A program made the translations under genes and the position numbers. Below the pieces are notes generated by a model that made no database searches, was not told the DNA's origin, and was given only the letters and a program-made list of their open reading frames with translations. Positions 8,280 through 17,241 of a DNA stretch of 64,000 nucleotides are shown here, in pieces (position 1 is the first letter of the stretch; each line of letters begins with the position of its first letter). The DNA is from Tellurirhabdus rosea (GTDB lineage: Bacteria; Bacteroidota; Bacteroidia; Cytophagales; Spirosomataceae): the NCBI RefSeq assembly GCF_026278345.1, contig NZ_CP111085.1:1748001-1812000 (forward strand), in the 5' to 3' direction.

Positions 8280-8603
8280 GTGGAAGAAAAAGAGAAAGAA
8301 AAAATCTTTTCCAAGCGCGTCCGCGCGGGAAAAAGAACGTACTTCTTTGATGTAAAATCCACCCGGGCCAACGATTACTATCTCACCATTACCGAGAGCC
8401 GTCGCCACCCGCAGGGCGAGGGTTTTGTGTACGAAAAACATAAAATGTTTTTGTACAAAGAAGATTTCGACAAATTCGCCGATGCGCTGCAGGAAACCAT
8501 CCAGCACATTAAATCCGACCTGATGCCCGATTTCGACTTTTCGCAGTACACGGCCAAAGACGAACTGGATGATTTCGGTGGCAGTGAACTCAAATGGGAT
8601 TGA
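8280..8603 (+). CDS. DUF3276 / PUR-family nucleic-acid-binding protein
   Basis: A 107-residue protein beginning at a GTG. It opens MEEKEKEKIFSKRVRAGKRT, followed by YFFDVK and NDYYLTITES, matching DUF3276 proteins, which carry the PUR-alpha fold and bind single-stranded DNA or RNA. KHKMFLYKEDFDKFADALQE is the second half of the PUR repeat, and an acidic tail follows. An in-frame TTG at 8253 would add nine residues unlike the family, so GTG at 8280 is preferred. It is very common in Bacteroidota as a small cytoplasmic protein of unresolved role. It precedes ychF on the same strand, separated by a long hairpin. Confidence 0.87.
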   Translation: MEEKEKEKIFSKRVRAGKRTYFFDVKSTRANDYYLTITESRRHPQGEGFVYEKHKMFLYKEDFDKFADALQETIQHIKSDLMPDFDFSQYTAKDELDDFGGSELKWD

Positions 8604-8697
8604 TCCCGCTACCCTTCCTTCTGCCCTGCCTCTGACTTAACCCGGAGGCTTTTTTGTTTTTAGCCCGTGAAAGTCCGACCTTTGCCGAAAACAATTG

Positions 8698-8800
8698 TGA
8701 ATGAGTGAATGAGTGAATGAGCGAATAGCTCCGCTTGTTCAGATGATGGCAATTTGGCGGAGCTGTTCGCTCATTCACTCATTCACTCATTCACTCATTC
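8698..8800 (+). repeat. 38-bp inverted repeat built of GAATGAGT octamers in the ychF leader
   Basis: The arms 8698-8735 and 8757-8794 are perfect reverse complements except for one position that would still pair as G-U in RNA; the loop is about 21 bases. The left arm holds three tandem GTGAATGA-type octamers, and the right arm holds the complementary TTCACTCA octamers (four copies, running to 8800). The ychF ATG is at 8806, so the hairpin would fold within the leader and reach within a few bases of the start codon. It lacks a U-tract, so it does not look like a simple terminator. Confidence 0.85.
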
Positions 8801-8805
8801 AGAAC

Positions 8806-9909
8806 ATGGGCCTTCAGTGTGGTATTGTCGGACTGCCGAACGTGGGCAAGTCCACCCTTTTTAATGCAATTTCGAGCGGGAAAGCCGAAGCGGCCAACTA
8901 CCCGTTCTGCACGATAGACCCCAACGTGGGTGTGGTAACAGTGCCCGACGAGCGGCTCGATTCGCTCGAAAAACTGGTCAGTCCGCAGAAGGTCGTCCCG
9001 ACCATCATCGAGTTCGTGGACATCGCCGGTCTCGTCAAGGGCGCCAGCCAGGGACAGGGTCTGGGAAATAAGTTTCTGGCCAACATCCGGGAAGTCGACG
9101 CCATCGTGCATGTCATCCGCTGCTTTGAAGACGAAAACATCGTCCACGTCGAGGGGCGCGTCAATCCGATCTTCGACAAGGAAATCATCGACACCGAACT
9201 TCAGCTGAAAGACCTGGAATCGGTCGACAAAAAGCTTCAGCGCATCGAACGGGCCGCCCGGAGCAGCGGCGACGCCAAAGCCAAAGCCGAACTCGAAGTG
9301 CTGCTGCAATATAAAGCCGCGCTGGAAGCCGGGCAGAACGCCCGGGTGGTGGGTCTGTCTCCCGAAGAGCGGGAAGCGGCCATCGGCGAACTGCACCTGC
9401 TGACCGTCAAGCCGGTCATCTACGTCGCCAACGTGGACGAGGCCTCCCTGCCGAACGGTAACCAGTATTCCGACAAGTTGAAGGAAGTAGCGGCGGCCGA
9501 AGGAGCTGAGGTTGTGATAATCTCTGCCGCCATCGAATCGCAGATTGCCGAAATGGAAGACCCGGAAGAACGCCAGATGTTCCTCGGCGAGTACGGACTG
9601 GAAGAATCGGGCCTGGATAAGCTCATCAAGGCTTCGTACCGCCTGCTCAACCTGATTACCTACTTCACGGCCGGGGTCAAGGAAGTCCGCGCGTGGACGA
9701 TCCAGAAAGGCTGGAAAGCGCCGCAGGCCGCCGGAGTGATTCACTCGGACTTCGAAAAGCACTTTATCCGGGCGCAGGTCATCAAACTGCCGGATTTCGA
9801 GCAGTACAAAACCCAGGCCGCCGTCCGCGAGGCCGGAAAACTGTCGGTTGAAGGAAAAGAATACGTCGTGCAGGACGGCGACATCATGGAGTTTCTGCAC
9901 AGCGCCTGA
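8806..9909 (+). CDS. ychF: Redox-regulated ATPase YchF (Obg-like, OLA1 family)
   Basis: A 367-residue protein of normal family length. The P-loop is [15 protein letters not shown] (G1), followed by [20 protein letters not shown] (G3 region) and [14 protein letters not shown]. The NxxE-type nucleotide specificity motif (YVANVDE) replaces NKxD, as in YchF/OLA1 proteins that prefer ATP. The C-terminus is a TGS domain with [25 protein letters not shown]. It binds ribosomes and is linked to stress and oxidative responses in other bacteria. An upstream extension of the frame would translate through the leader hairpin and is rejected; ATG 8806 fits all homologous starts (MGLQCGIVG). Confidence 0.95.
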   Translation: MGLQCGIVGLPNVGKSTLFNAISSGKAEAANYPFCTIDPNVGVVTVPDERLDSLEKLVSPQKVVPTIIEFVDIAGLVKGASQGQGLGNKFLANIREVDAIVHVIRCFEDENIVHVEGRVNPIFDKEIIDTELQLKDLESVDKKLQRIERAARSSGDAKAKAELEVLLQYKAALEAGQNARVVGLSPEEREAAIGELHLLTVKPVIYVANVDEASLPNGNQYSDKLKEVAAAEGAEVVIISAAIESQIAEMEDPEERQMFLGEYGLEESGLDKLIKASYRLLNLITYFTAGVKEVRAWTIQKGWKAPQAAGVIHSDFEKHFIRAQVIKLPDFEQYKTQAAVREAGKLSVEGKEYVVQDGDIMEFLHSA

Positions 9910-9944
9910 CCGCCCCCGCGGGTTTTGGGAAGGCATGTGACGAA

Positions 9945-9999
9945 AGGGTGGAAATCAGCGTCTAAAGCGCGGATTATCCACCCTTTTGCTATCCACCCT
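9945..9999. repeat. Short imperfect inverted repeat with duplicated ATCCACCCT
   Basis: AGGGTGGAAATCAGCG at 9945-9960 pairs imperfectly with 9968-9984. ATCCACCCT is repeated directly at 9976-9984 and 9991-9999, the last copy abutting the ATG of the next gene. It may terminate ychF transcription. Support is moderate. Confidence 0.45.
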
Positions 10000-11385
10000 A
10001 TGAAATCTGGTTTTTCGGCTTACGCCGTCATGCTGACGGTTTTGCTTTCCGCCTGTGTCCCGCCTTTTGAAGACCCCCAGCCAGAGTCGCCCGCGGGCAG
10101 CGGCGTAGAAGCGCACCTCCCCGGCGAATATTCTGATTTCAAGCCCGTTGACCTCGACGACAGTCAGGTCATCGACGGCTATACGGACCGGGTCGCCTAC
10201 TCACCCGGTGATTCCATCCGGCTTTACATCAACGCCCGGCAGGATTTACCCAACGCCACGCTCAGCCTCTACGACATCGTTTACAACCGCATCGGGCAGG
10301 TTCGCGGGCATATTTCCATCCAGCGCATGGCCTCCGGCAAGCCCTATCAGCACGGGTTTGGCTACCGGCTTCCGCTCCGCTTTCGTCTGCCGACGAACCT
10401 GCGCAGCGGCATGTACCTGCTGGGCGGTCTGATTCCCTTTCTGGTCCGGGCCGATCCGAAAACCAGCCCTAACCGGGCCGTCGTTATTTATCCGTCTAAT
10501 ACCGAAGCCGCCTATAACGAGGAGGGCGGCAAAAGCATGTACAGCTCCGACCGGGCCCGGACGGTTTCGTTCCTGCGTCCGCGCTGGGTTCGCTGGTTTC
10601 AGAAGCCGTTTCTGATCTGGGCCTGGCGGAATAACCTGCCGGTGGATTTTATCTGCGATGCCGACATGGACGACTACCGGTCCATTGAGCGGTACAAAGT
10701 CATCATCCCGATTGGCCACAGCGAATACTGGACCCTGAAAGCCCGGCAGAACTTCGACCGGTTTATCGACGCGGGCGGTCACGGGCTGGTGCTGTCCGGA
10801 AATACCATGTGGTGGCGGGTCACGTACTCGGCTGATGGCCGACAGATGCACTGCAGCCGCGACTGGCACGTTGACAACTGGGACAATCCGAAACTGGGCT
10901 ACCTCGTGGGCCGGTCGCTCGGGGCCAGCTTTACGCTGGGCGGCTACGGCTTCGCCCGGGATGGGCACCCGAATCCCAAAGGCGGCCAGGGCTTCATCAT
11001 CACCGAGCCGGCCTCTCCCCTGCTGGCCGGAACGGGCCTCAAAAAAGGCGATCTGCTGTCGGTTCCGACCGATGAGTACGACGGGGTTCCGCTCCATTTT
11101 CCGGCCGGAAGTTCTTTTCCCGTCTGGAACGACAACGCCTTCAACTTTGCCCAGCGCCGGCTGATCGGCTTCGATCATGCCGTGGATGTGAACGACAACC
11201 GGGGCAAACCCGTCCACGGCACGTTCATCGTGTTTCGCCGCACGCCTACTTCCGGCTACGTCGTCAACACGGCCACGACGGACTGGTGTTCGGCGAAAGG
11301 CATCGGCGGGAAGGATGGCGACAAAATCCAGCGCATCACGCGCAACGCGCTGGACCTGTTGCTGGCCGACCGGTCGCCGCTGTGA
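10000..11385 (+). CDS. Lipoprotein with N,N-dimethylformamidase beta-subunit-like domain
   Basis: A 461-residue protein with a lipoprotein signal (MLTVLLSAC, lipid-bearing Cys19). It then carries a region like the large (beta) subunit of N,N-dimethylformamidase, with YKVIIPIGHSEYWTLKARQN, FIDAGGHGLVLSGNTMWWRV and GTFIVFRRTPTSGYVVNTAT. Known DMFases are cytoplasmic iron enzymes made of large and small subunits; here the protein is secreted and membrane-anchored, with no small subunit next to it. The true substrate is therefore unclear: it may hydrolyse an amide or only share the fold. The start at 10000 opens the signal peptide; an upstream in-frame start at 9925 has no hydrophobic leader. Confidence 0.75.
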   Translation: MKSGFSAYAVMLTVLLSACVPPFEDPQPESPAGSGVEAHLPGEYSDFKPVDLDDSQVIDGYTDRVAYSPGDSIRLYINARQDLPNATLSLYDIVYNRIGQVRGHISIQRMASGKPYQHGFGYRLPLRFRLPTNLRSGMYLLGGLIPFLVRADPKTSPNRAVVIYPSNTEAAYNEEGGKSMYSSDRARTVSFLRPRWVRWFQKPFLIWAWRNNLPVDFICDADMDDYRSIERYKVIIPIGHSEYWTLKARQNFDRFIDAGGHGLVLSGNTMWWRVTYSADGRQMHCSRDWHVDNWDNPKLGYLVGRSLGASFTLGGYGFARDGHPNPKGGQGFIITEPASPLLAGTGLKKGDLLSVPTDEYDGVPLHFPAGSSFPVWNDNAFNFAQRRLIGFDHAVDVNDNRGKPVHGTFIVFRRTPTSGYVVNTATTDWCSAKGIGGKDGDKIQRITRNALDLLLADRSPL

Positions 11386-11395
11386 GTGGGGCGCT

Positions 11396-12709
11396 TTACT
11401 TCCGCTTGTTGACGCCCACTTTTCGGTAGCCCACCAGCTGGTCGGCGCGGGACGCGGGCGGGCGGTGGTAGACAAAAATCTCGTAGTCGTTTTCGGTAGC
11501 CGAATAATTGCCTTCCACCAGCGCCTCGTTGCCGTCGATGCTCATGCCCGAGCGGGCGACGGGCGGGGCAATGCCTTTTACGGAATACGTGTAGTTATAA
11601 ACGCCCTGCTTCAGCGGAATCTGGGCCACATAGCCGCCCCGTTCGGGCGAATAGGTCATGCGGTTGCGGTCGTTGAGCTTCCAGAGGTTGAATGCCCCGT
11701 TGACGTACACCTCCGCGCCGGGCAGTTCCTGGCTGCGCAGCGTAAAGACCGTCGTAATGTAGTCGGCCTGCGTGGACCCGTTATGCGTTTCCAGCTGGTC
11801 GATGACGTACTGTCCGTTGAAATCATCCGTCAGCACATAGGCGCCGGTGCTCCGGGGCGCATCGGGCAGGACGTAGGCCAGCGTACGCTCCTGGCGGCGG
11901 TCCAGCCGGTCGATGAAGCTGGCGGGCGAAATCACCGTCCGGATGTCGAAAAAGCGGTATTCGTTGCCGCCGGGGAAGGTGTTTTTGAGGTCGAAAAGCC
12001 GGTATTCGAGCAGGTTGTCGAATGCCCGGACATTGGTCGGCCGCAGTCCCGTCACCACCCGGTCGTCGCGGTAATTCTGCCGGATCACCACCTTCAGCTC
12101 GTCCTGCGGCGCGATGAGCGGATAACCCCGGTAACTAAGGTCGAAATCCACCTGCTGGTCGGTAAAACGCTTCTGCGGTCCGGACGAAAACTGCACGTTC
12201 GGGCTGATGCCGACTTTGGTCTGGTACGTGCTGAACCGGCGCGTAAACAGCACCTGCGCCGGATTACGCTCGTTGTAGACCACCAGCAGGTAATTGCCCG
12301 GCAGCTTCACTTTCGGCACCGGAAAGCGGTAGTGGTAGTACGGCACTTTGGTCCCGTTGGACAGCTGGTAATCCTGAATCGGGTAGTCGTTGTATTCGAA
12401 GGTAAATTCAATGTCGTTCAGCACCGAGCGCTGCCAGTCGGCGTTGCAGTGGAGCAGTTTGGCGCGGTAGGGCCGGTAGTCGGCCGTCAGATCGTCGAAG
12501 GACAGTTGCAGGGAAACGTTTTCGGCCAGATTGATGACGGGCGGGTTCAGCGACAGGGCCGGGTCGGCGGGATCATTGCCCAGCAGCGGTACCAGCAGCA
12601 CAGTGCGGATATTGGGTTCGTAGATGGCATCGACGGTGGGAATCTCCTGGGCAGACAGCGACTGTCCGGCCAGCAACAGGAGCCCGAGCAGGCAAACGAT
12701 TACTTTCAT
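11396..12709 (-). CDS. Type IX secretion system plug protein (formerly DUF5103)
   Basis: A 437-residue exported protein (signal peptide MKVIVCLLGLLLLAGQSLSAQ). It matches the T9SS plug family: an Ig-like N-domain (YEPNIRTVLLVPLLGNDPADPAL, given here as partial matches), LLHCNADWQRSVLNDIEF, and YHYRFPVPKVKLPGNYLLVV. In Flavobacterium, this protein closes the periplasmic side of the SprA translocon when PorV is absent. It is convergent with the DMFase-like gene and divergent from the bestrophin gene. No other core T9SS genes (sprA, porV, gldKLMN) are in the window, so they lie elsewhere, as is usual. Confidence 0.87.
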   Translation of the reverse strand: MKVIVCLLGLLLLAGQSLSAQEIPTVDAIYEPNIRTVLLVPLLGNDPADPALSLNPPVINLAENVSLQLSFDDLTADYRPYRAKLLHCNADWQRSVLNDIEFTFEYNDYPIQDYQLSNGTKVPYYHYRFPVPKVKLPGNYLLVVYNERNPAQVLFTRRFSTYQTKVGISPNVQFSSGPQKRFTDQQVDFDLSYRGYPLIAPQDELKVVIRQNYRDDRVVTGLRPTNVRAFDNLLEYRLFDLKNTFPGGNEYRFFDIRTVISPASFIDRLDRRQERTLAYVLPDAPRSTGAYVLTDDFNGQYVIDQLETHNGSTQADYITTVFTLRSQELPGAEVYVNGAFNLWKLNDRNRMTYSPERGGYVAQIPLKQGVYNYTYSVKGIAPPVARSGMSIDGNEALVEGNYSATENDYEIFVYHRPPASRADQLVGYRKVGVNKRK

Positions 12710-12811
12710 TGGCAGGTTATTTCGAAATAAGCAGACCCGGTCTTAAAACGAATTATGTCCCGGATTTGTGTAAAATGATTAACATTGGCAGTCCTTTTTG
12801 CCCCTTTCTTC

Positions 12812-13741
12812 ATGATCAAACACGACACCAAGGAGTGGCTCAGCCATATTTTCAACCTGCGGCGGTCGGACACGCTCCGGACGCTGCTGCCGGTCATGCT
12901 GGGCCTGGGTGCCTATGCGGCGCTGGTCGTTTACCTGATTCGGGAGGTTTTTCAGCTTCCGGACGATTCGCCGCTGCGCAACGTTTCGCTGATTCACACG
13001 TTGCTCGGATTTGTCATTTCGCTGCTGCTGGTGTTCCGGACCAACACCGCCTACGACCGCTGGTGGGAAGGCCGCAAGCTCTGGGGCTCGTTGGTCAACA
13101 ACAGCCGCAACCTGGCGCTGAAACTGAATGGGCTGCTGGCCCCGGATCAGGCCGAGGACCGGGAATTTTTTGCGGCCATGATCGCCAATTTCGCTTTTGC
13201 CCTCAAAAACCACCTCCGAAACCACTCGGGCAGCTCTACGTTTCAGGAGTCGGCGCTGTTCAAGGCGGCGGACCTGCGGCCGGACCACCACCTTCCGGGC
13301 CAGATTTCGGCCGCTCTTTTCGGACGGGTCAGCGAGTTACAGCGCCGGGGCGTCCTGCTGCCCGAGCATACGCTTCTGCTGAAGGATGAGTTACAGAGTT
13401 TTATGGACATCTGCGGAGCCTGCGAGCGCATCCACAACACGCCGATTCCGTTTTCCTACAGTTCGTTTATCAAGAAATTCATTTTCACCTATTGCGTAAC
13501 GCTGCCGCTCGGCTACGCTTTCAGCCTGGAGTACCACGTCGTGACGCTGGCCGTTTTTGTTTTTTACGTGCTGGGAAGCCTCGAAATCATTGCGGAGGAG
13601 ATCGAAGACCCGTTTGGCACCGACGCCAACGACCTGCCAACCGAAACCATCTGCCGAAACATCAGCCGGTCCGTCGGACAACTGCTTCTGTCTGCCGAAG
13701 CGGGGCTACCGGCGCCTTCGTCCGCCAAACTGAATAAATAA
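12812..13741 (+). CDS. Bestrophin-family anion channel
   Basis: A 309-residue membrane protein. Family signatures are LGFVISLLLVFRTNTAYDRWWEGRKLWG (partial: FRTNTAYDRWWEGRKLWG), NNSRNLA and IEDPFGTDANDLP near the C-terminus. The predicted layout is four transmembrane segments, two near residues 25-65 and two near 215-255, as in bacterial bestrophins, which form pentameric channels in the inner membrane. The frame extends to a TTG at 12785, but ATG 12812 (MIKHDTKEWL) is the better start. Function could be ion homeostasis; specificity is unknown. Confidence 0.9.
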   Translation: MIKHDTKEWLSHIFNLRRSDTLRTLLPVMLGLGAYAALVVYLIREVFQLPDDSPLRNVSLIHTLLGFVISLLLVFRTNTAYDRWWEGRKLWGSLVNNSRNLALKLNGLLAPDQAEDREFFAAMIANFAFALKNHLRNHSGSSTFQESALFKAADLRPDHHLPGQISAALFGRVSELQRRGVLLPEHTLLLKDELQSFMDICGACERIHNTPIPFSYSSFIKKFIFTYCVTLPLGYAFSLEYHVVTLAVFVFYVLGSLEIIAEEIEDPFGTDANDLPTETICRNISRSVGQLLLSAEAGLPAPSSAKLNK

Positions 13742-13901
13742 TGGAATAACCGGTTTTTGCTTTGGCGGAGTTTCCGTAATTTTTGGAGCCTTAACCCGTT
13801 CAAAGCCACGAACTCACAGCCGTTGCCGACGGGTGTATCGCTGCCTTGCTCACCGGCAAATTGCACCGATACGTATTTATTCATTCTTAACCCTACTTTT
13901 C

Positions 13902-14732
13902 ATGGTCCAGTCCGTCGCTACCAAAACCTGCTCCAACTGTGGCACGCCGGTCGAATCATCGTTTGCGCATTGCCCGCGCTGTGCCCAGAGTACGCACCTG
14001 CACCGGTTCACGCTCGGCCACCTCGCGCACGATGTCTTTCATGCCGTGACCCATGCCGACAAAAGCATTCTTAAACTGGCCCGCGACCTGGCCATCCGCC
14101 CCGGCGTGGTGGCTTATGAGTACATCATCCAGGGAAAGCGCAAGAAGTACTTCAACCCGTTTACGTTTCTGCTGCTGGTGCTGGGTTTTACGCTGCTGAT
14201 GTATTCGACCTTTCACCCCATTACCAAAACGCTCTCTATGAAACCCAGCCAGGAGCAGTCGCGGATGCTGGACATGCCGGAAAAGCGCCAGGCTTACGAG
14301 GCGGCCATGCAGCGCAACAAGGAAGTGCTGGCGTTCTCCGAAAGGCAGGCCAAGTTGGTCACCGTCACGGCCATCCCGATTCTGGCGTTCGTGTTCTGGT
14401 TATGCTTCCGCAAGCGCGGCCTCAATTATGCCGAGCACCTGGTGTTCAATGTGTTGCTGATGAGCATTATTTCGCTGCTCGGTTCCCTGGCGATCCCCAT
14501 TTTCGAGGTTCTGAACATTTCCATGCTGTCGACCCCGTCCATGATTCTGCTTTACGGGAGTATGATCGGGTATCCGGCGCTGGGGTATTATCAGTTCTTC
14601 CGGTTTTACAAACCCATTTCCATCGCCGGGGCCGTTGGCGTCTCCCTTCTGGCGGTCTTTGTCTATAACCTGACGACCATGCTGGCGACGATTGGCTACA
14701 TGGCGTGGGGGGCGGTTCAGTTGCTGAAATAA
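13902..14732 (+). CDS. DUF3667 membrane protein with N-terminal zinc ribbon
   Basis: A 276-residue protein. The N-terminus has two CxxC pairs (KTCSNCGTPVESSFAHCPRC), a zinc ribbon. LGHLAHDVFHAVTHADKSIL and YEYIIQGKRKKYFNPFTFLL follow, which is characteristic of DUF3667. Four or five hydrophobic segments follow (about 85-105, 150-170, 185-205, 210-230 and 245-270). The start at 13902 (MVQSVATKTC) places the ribbon right at the N-terminus. Function is unknown. It ends at a strong terminator shared with the ABC-F gene. Confidence 0.82.
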   Translation: MVQSVATKTCSNCGTPVESSFAHCPRCAQSTHLHRFTLGHLAHDVFHAVTHADKSILKLARDLAIRPGVVAYEYIIQGKRKKYFNPFTFLLLVLGFTLLMYSTFHPITKTLSMKPSQEQSRMLDMPEKRQAYEAAMQRNKEVLAFSERQAKLVTVTAIPILAFVFWLCFRKRGLNYAEHLVFNVLLMSIISLLGSLAIPIFEVLNISMLSTPSMILLYGSMIGYPALGYYQFFRFYKPISIAGAVGVSLLAVFVYNLTTMLATIGYMAWGAVQLLK

Positions 14733-14741
14733 ATCCATCCA

Positions 14742-14792
14742 ACCCCCAAAACAAATGCCATTTCTCACAGAAATGGCATTTGTTTTGGGGGT
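14742..14792. terminator. Bidirectional terminator between DUF3667 and ABC-F genes
   Basis: A perfect 22-bp stem (14742-14763 with 14771-14792) around a 7-base loop. The stem contains runs of C, A, then mixed sequence. It sits exactly between two convergent stop codons. The perfect pairing and position strongly support termination for both strands. Confidence 0.85.
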
Positions 14793-16729
14793 CAGGCGAG
14801 CCGTTTTTCGAGTTCCTCGGCTTCCATCATCATGTCTTCCCACTGCTCCTGCAACTCCGCGAGCTGCGTCGTCACGCGGTGGTACTCGTCGTTTTTGGCC
14901 TGCGTGAGTTTATCGTCGCCGTAAGTGGCCGGGTCGGCGAGTTCGTCTTCCAGCTTTTTCTTGCGGGCTTCCAGCTGCTCGATTTTATTTTCGGTCTCCT
15001 CGGCCTGCTGGGTCGCCTTCTTCAGAGCCCGCTGCCATTCCCGGCGCTCGTCTTCGCTGGCGGGAGCTTTGGGCTTTTCGACGACCTTCTTCGCCCCGTT
15101 GTCGGAAGCCTGACCATTGCCGCCGGCGGTCTTCCGCTCTTCCATCCACCATTCGTATTCGTCGTAGGTGCCGGGGTATTCCTTGATCTGTTCGTCCTCG
15201 ATGTACCAGATTTTGTTGGCAATCTGCGAGACAAAATACCGGTCGTGCGAAACGACGATGTAAGTGCCTTCGTACTGCTCCAGGGCCTGGATGAGAATGT
15301 TCACCGACTGCATGTCCAGGTGGTTGGTCGGTTCGTCAAGCAGCAGGAAGTTCGCCTGCGAGAGCAGCACTTTGGCCAGGGCCACGCGGGATTTTTCGCC
15401 CCCGGACAGCACCTTGATTTTCTTGAACACCTCGTCGCCCGAGAACAGGAAGCAGCCCAGAACGCCGCGCAGTTCGCCCTCGGTCTTGGTCGGATTGGCC
15501 TGTTTAAGTTCTTCGAGGAGCGTATCGTCCACGTTCAGCGATTCGAGCTGGTGCTGGGCGTAGAAGCTGAACAGCACGTTGTGGCCCAGCCGCCGTTCGC
15601 CCTGGTTGACCGGCTCGGTCCCGGCGATGATGCGCAGCAGCGTGGACTTACCGCGGCCGTTGGCCCCGATGAGCGCCACCTTGTCGCCGCGTTCGAGGCG
15701 GGCTTCGGCCCCGGTCAGAATGCGTTTTTCGCCGTAGGCTTTGCTGATATGGTCCAGGTGCAGGATGTGGCGGCCCGGCTGGGTCGAGAAGTTGAACCGG
15801 AAGTTTACGCGGGCGTTTTCGTCGATCACCGCGTCAACCAGTTCCATCTTGTCGAGCATTTTTGCCCGGCTCTGGGCCTGTTTGGCCTTGGAGGCTTTGG
15901 CCTTAAAGCGCTCGATAAACCGCTCTGCCTGCCGGATTTTGGCCTGCTGGTTTTCGTAAGCGCCCTGCTGAATTTCGTTACGGAGTGCTTTTTCCTCGAT
16001 ATAAAACGAGTAATTGCCGGGGTAGTAGTTCAGCTTCGCGCCGGAAACCTCCACGGTCGTGTCGATCACGTTGTCGAGGAACTCCCGGTCGTGCGAGACC
16101 ACGATCACGGCTCCTTCGTAAGTCTGGATGTATTTTTCCACCCACTGGATCGACGGCAGGTCAAGGTGGTTGGTCGGTTCGTCAAGCATCAGCAGCGACG
16201 GTTTCTGCAAAAGCAGTTTGGCCAGCATGACGCGCATCCGCCAGCCGCCGGAGAACTGGCGCAGGGGTTTCTGGAGGTCGTCGGTCGAGAAGCCGAGGCC
16301 CTCCAGGATTTCTTCGGCCCGGGACTGGATGCTGTAGCCGTCGAGGGCTTCGAATTCCATCTGCACCCTGCCGAGCTTGTCCACCAGTTCGTCGCGGTAG
16401 TTCACCTCCATTTCGTGCAGCAGCTCGTCAATCTGTCTTTGCAGCACATTTTGCCGCTCGAAAGCCTGCATGGCTACCGAAAGGATGGAATCGTCGGTCT
16501 GGTACGAAAGCAGGTCCTGGTTGAGGAAGCCCAGCGTGACGTCGCCGGCCATCGAGATATTGCCGCCATCGGGCTGGTATTCACCCACAATAAGCCGGAG
16601 CAGGGTGGATTTACCCGTACCGTTGAGGCCAATGAGGCCCATTTTCTGACCGGGTTTGATGTGCAGCGAGGCGTTCTCGTACAGGGCGCGGCTGCCGAGG
16701 TAGTACGACAGGTTATTAATGGAAATCAT
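14792..16729 (-). CDS. ABC-F family ATPase (ribosome-associated type)
   Basis: A 645-residue soluble protein with two ABC domains and no membrane segments. Walker A motifs are GLNGTGKSTLLRLI (~36) and GANGRGKSTLLRII (~347). Signatures are QFSGGWRMRVMLAKLLL and VLSGGEKSRVALAKVLL, each followed by LLLDEPTNHLD (Walker B). The linker between domains is basic (FKAKASKAKQAQSR...), and the C-terminus (~560-645) is a long coiled coil, as in Uup/YdiF-type proteins. ABC-F proteins act on the ribosomal E site in translation or antibiotic protection; a resistance role is not shown. The start codon lies only 4 bases after a -7 box. Confidence 0.92.
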   Translation of the reverse strand: MISINNLSYYLGSRALYENASLHIKPGQKMGLIGLNGTGKSTLLRLIVGEYQPDGGNISMAGDVTLGFLNQDLLSYQTDDSILSVAMQAFERQNVLQRQIDELLHEMEVNYRDELVDKLGRVQMEFEALDGYSIQSRAEEILEGLGFSTDDLQKPLRQFSGGWRMRVMLAKLLLQKPSLLMLDEPTNHLDLPSIQWVEKYIQTYEGAVIVVSHDREFLDNVIDTTVEVSGAKLNYYPGNYSFYIEEKALRNEIQQGAYENQQAKIRQAERFIERFKAKASKAKQAQSRAKMLDKMELVDAVIDENARVNFRFNFSTQPGRHILHLDHISKAYGEKRILTGAEARLERGDKVALIGANGRGKSTLLRIIAGTEPVNQGERRLGHNVLFSFYAQHQLESLNVDDTLLEELKQANPTKTEGELRGVLGCFLFSGDEVFKKIKVLSGGEKSRVALAKVLLSQANFLLLDEPTNHLDMQSVNILIQALEQYEGTYIVVSHDRYFVSQIANKIWYIEDEQIKEYPGTYDEYEWWMEERKTAGGNGQASDNGAKKVVEKPKAPASEDERREWQRALKKATQQAEETENKIEQLEARKKKLEDELADPATYGDDKLTQAKNDEYHRVTTQLAELQEQWEDMMMEAEELEKRLA

Positions 16730-16733
16730 GCCG

Positions 16734-16741
16734 CAAATTTA
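16734..16741 (-). promoter_or_regulatory. Predicted -7 box (TAAATTTG) 4 bases before the ABC-F start codon
   Basis: On the minus strand, TAAATTTG is followed by CGGC and then ATG (16729). If used, transcription would start at or very near the A of ATG, giving a leaderless mRNA. The same arrangement is found at pyrD. Confidence 0.45.
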
Positions 16742-16760
16742 CAAAATTCGCGTTGTTGAC

Positions 16761-16792
16761 TTGCATTATATTTTTTTAACCCGCTATATTTG
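16761..16792 (+). promoter_or_regulatory. Predicted promoter of tRNA-Thr (TTG -N21- TATATTTG)
   Basis: TTG at 16761-16763 and TATATTTG at 16785-16792 match the Bacteroidota promoter pattern well. The start would be near 16798, about 57 bases before the mature tRNA 5' end. Confidence 0.6.
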
Positions 16793-16854
16793 CACCCGGA
16801 AAACGGTTCTGAGCGTTGAACGGTCAACGTTTAAAGCTCAACGATTTTCCAAGT

Positions 16855-16927
<73 letters not shown>

Positions 16928-16996
16928 CATTTTTAGAATTAGGGTTAATCAGTTTTGAAGCTGGTTAACCCTTTTTGTTTTTGAATTTTTACCGTC

Positions 16997-17232
16997 ATGA
17001 TTGAAGAACTGGACTTAGTGGCCCTGCTGACCGACCTCCCCGCTCGTAGTTTGCACCGGGGCGATGTAGGGACGGTCGTAACATCTACCAGAGCGGTGCC
17101 AGCTATGAAGTCAAATTTGTAAACGCCAAAGGGGATACGCTGGCGGTAGAAACTCTAACCGCTGCGCAAGTGCAGAAGGTGGATTTAGGCCAGGTTATTT
17201 TACACATCAATGAATTGCCCACTGCCGCGTGA
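16997..17232 (+). pseudogene. DUF4926-like gene broken by a one-base deletion
   Basis: The ATG at 16997 opens MIEELDLVALLTDLPARSLH then RGDVGTVV, typical of the small DUF4926 family. After the GTA codon at 17078-17080 the frame fails, with a stop at 17108. Shifting frame at 17080 continues (N)IYQSGASYEVKFVNAKG and runs to a TGA at 17230-17232, ending HINELPTAA. One base is missing near 17080. The joined product would be about 78 residues, right for the family. DUF4926 proteins often sit next to a partner such as DUF6883; none is visible here. It could be a real inactivation or a sequencing error. Confidence 0.75.
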
Positions 17233-17241
17233 GGCTACCCC

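Noticed and set aside
14705-16759. 684-residue open frame antisense to the ABC-F gene
   Set aside because: High-GC shadow frame; the ABC-F motifs on the minus strand are complete.
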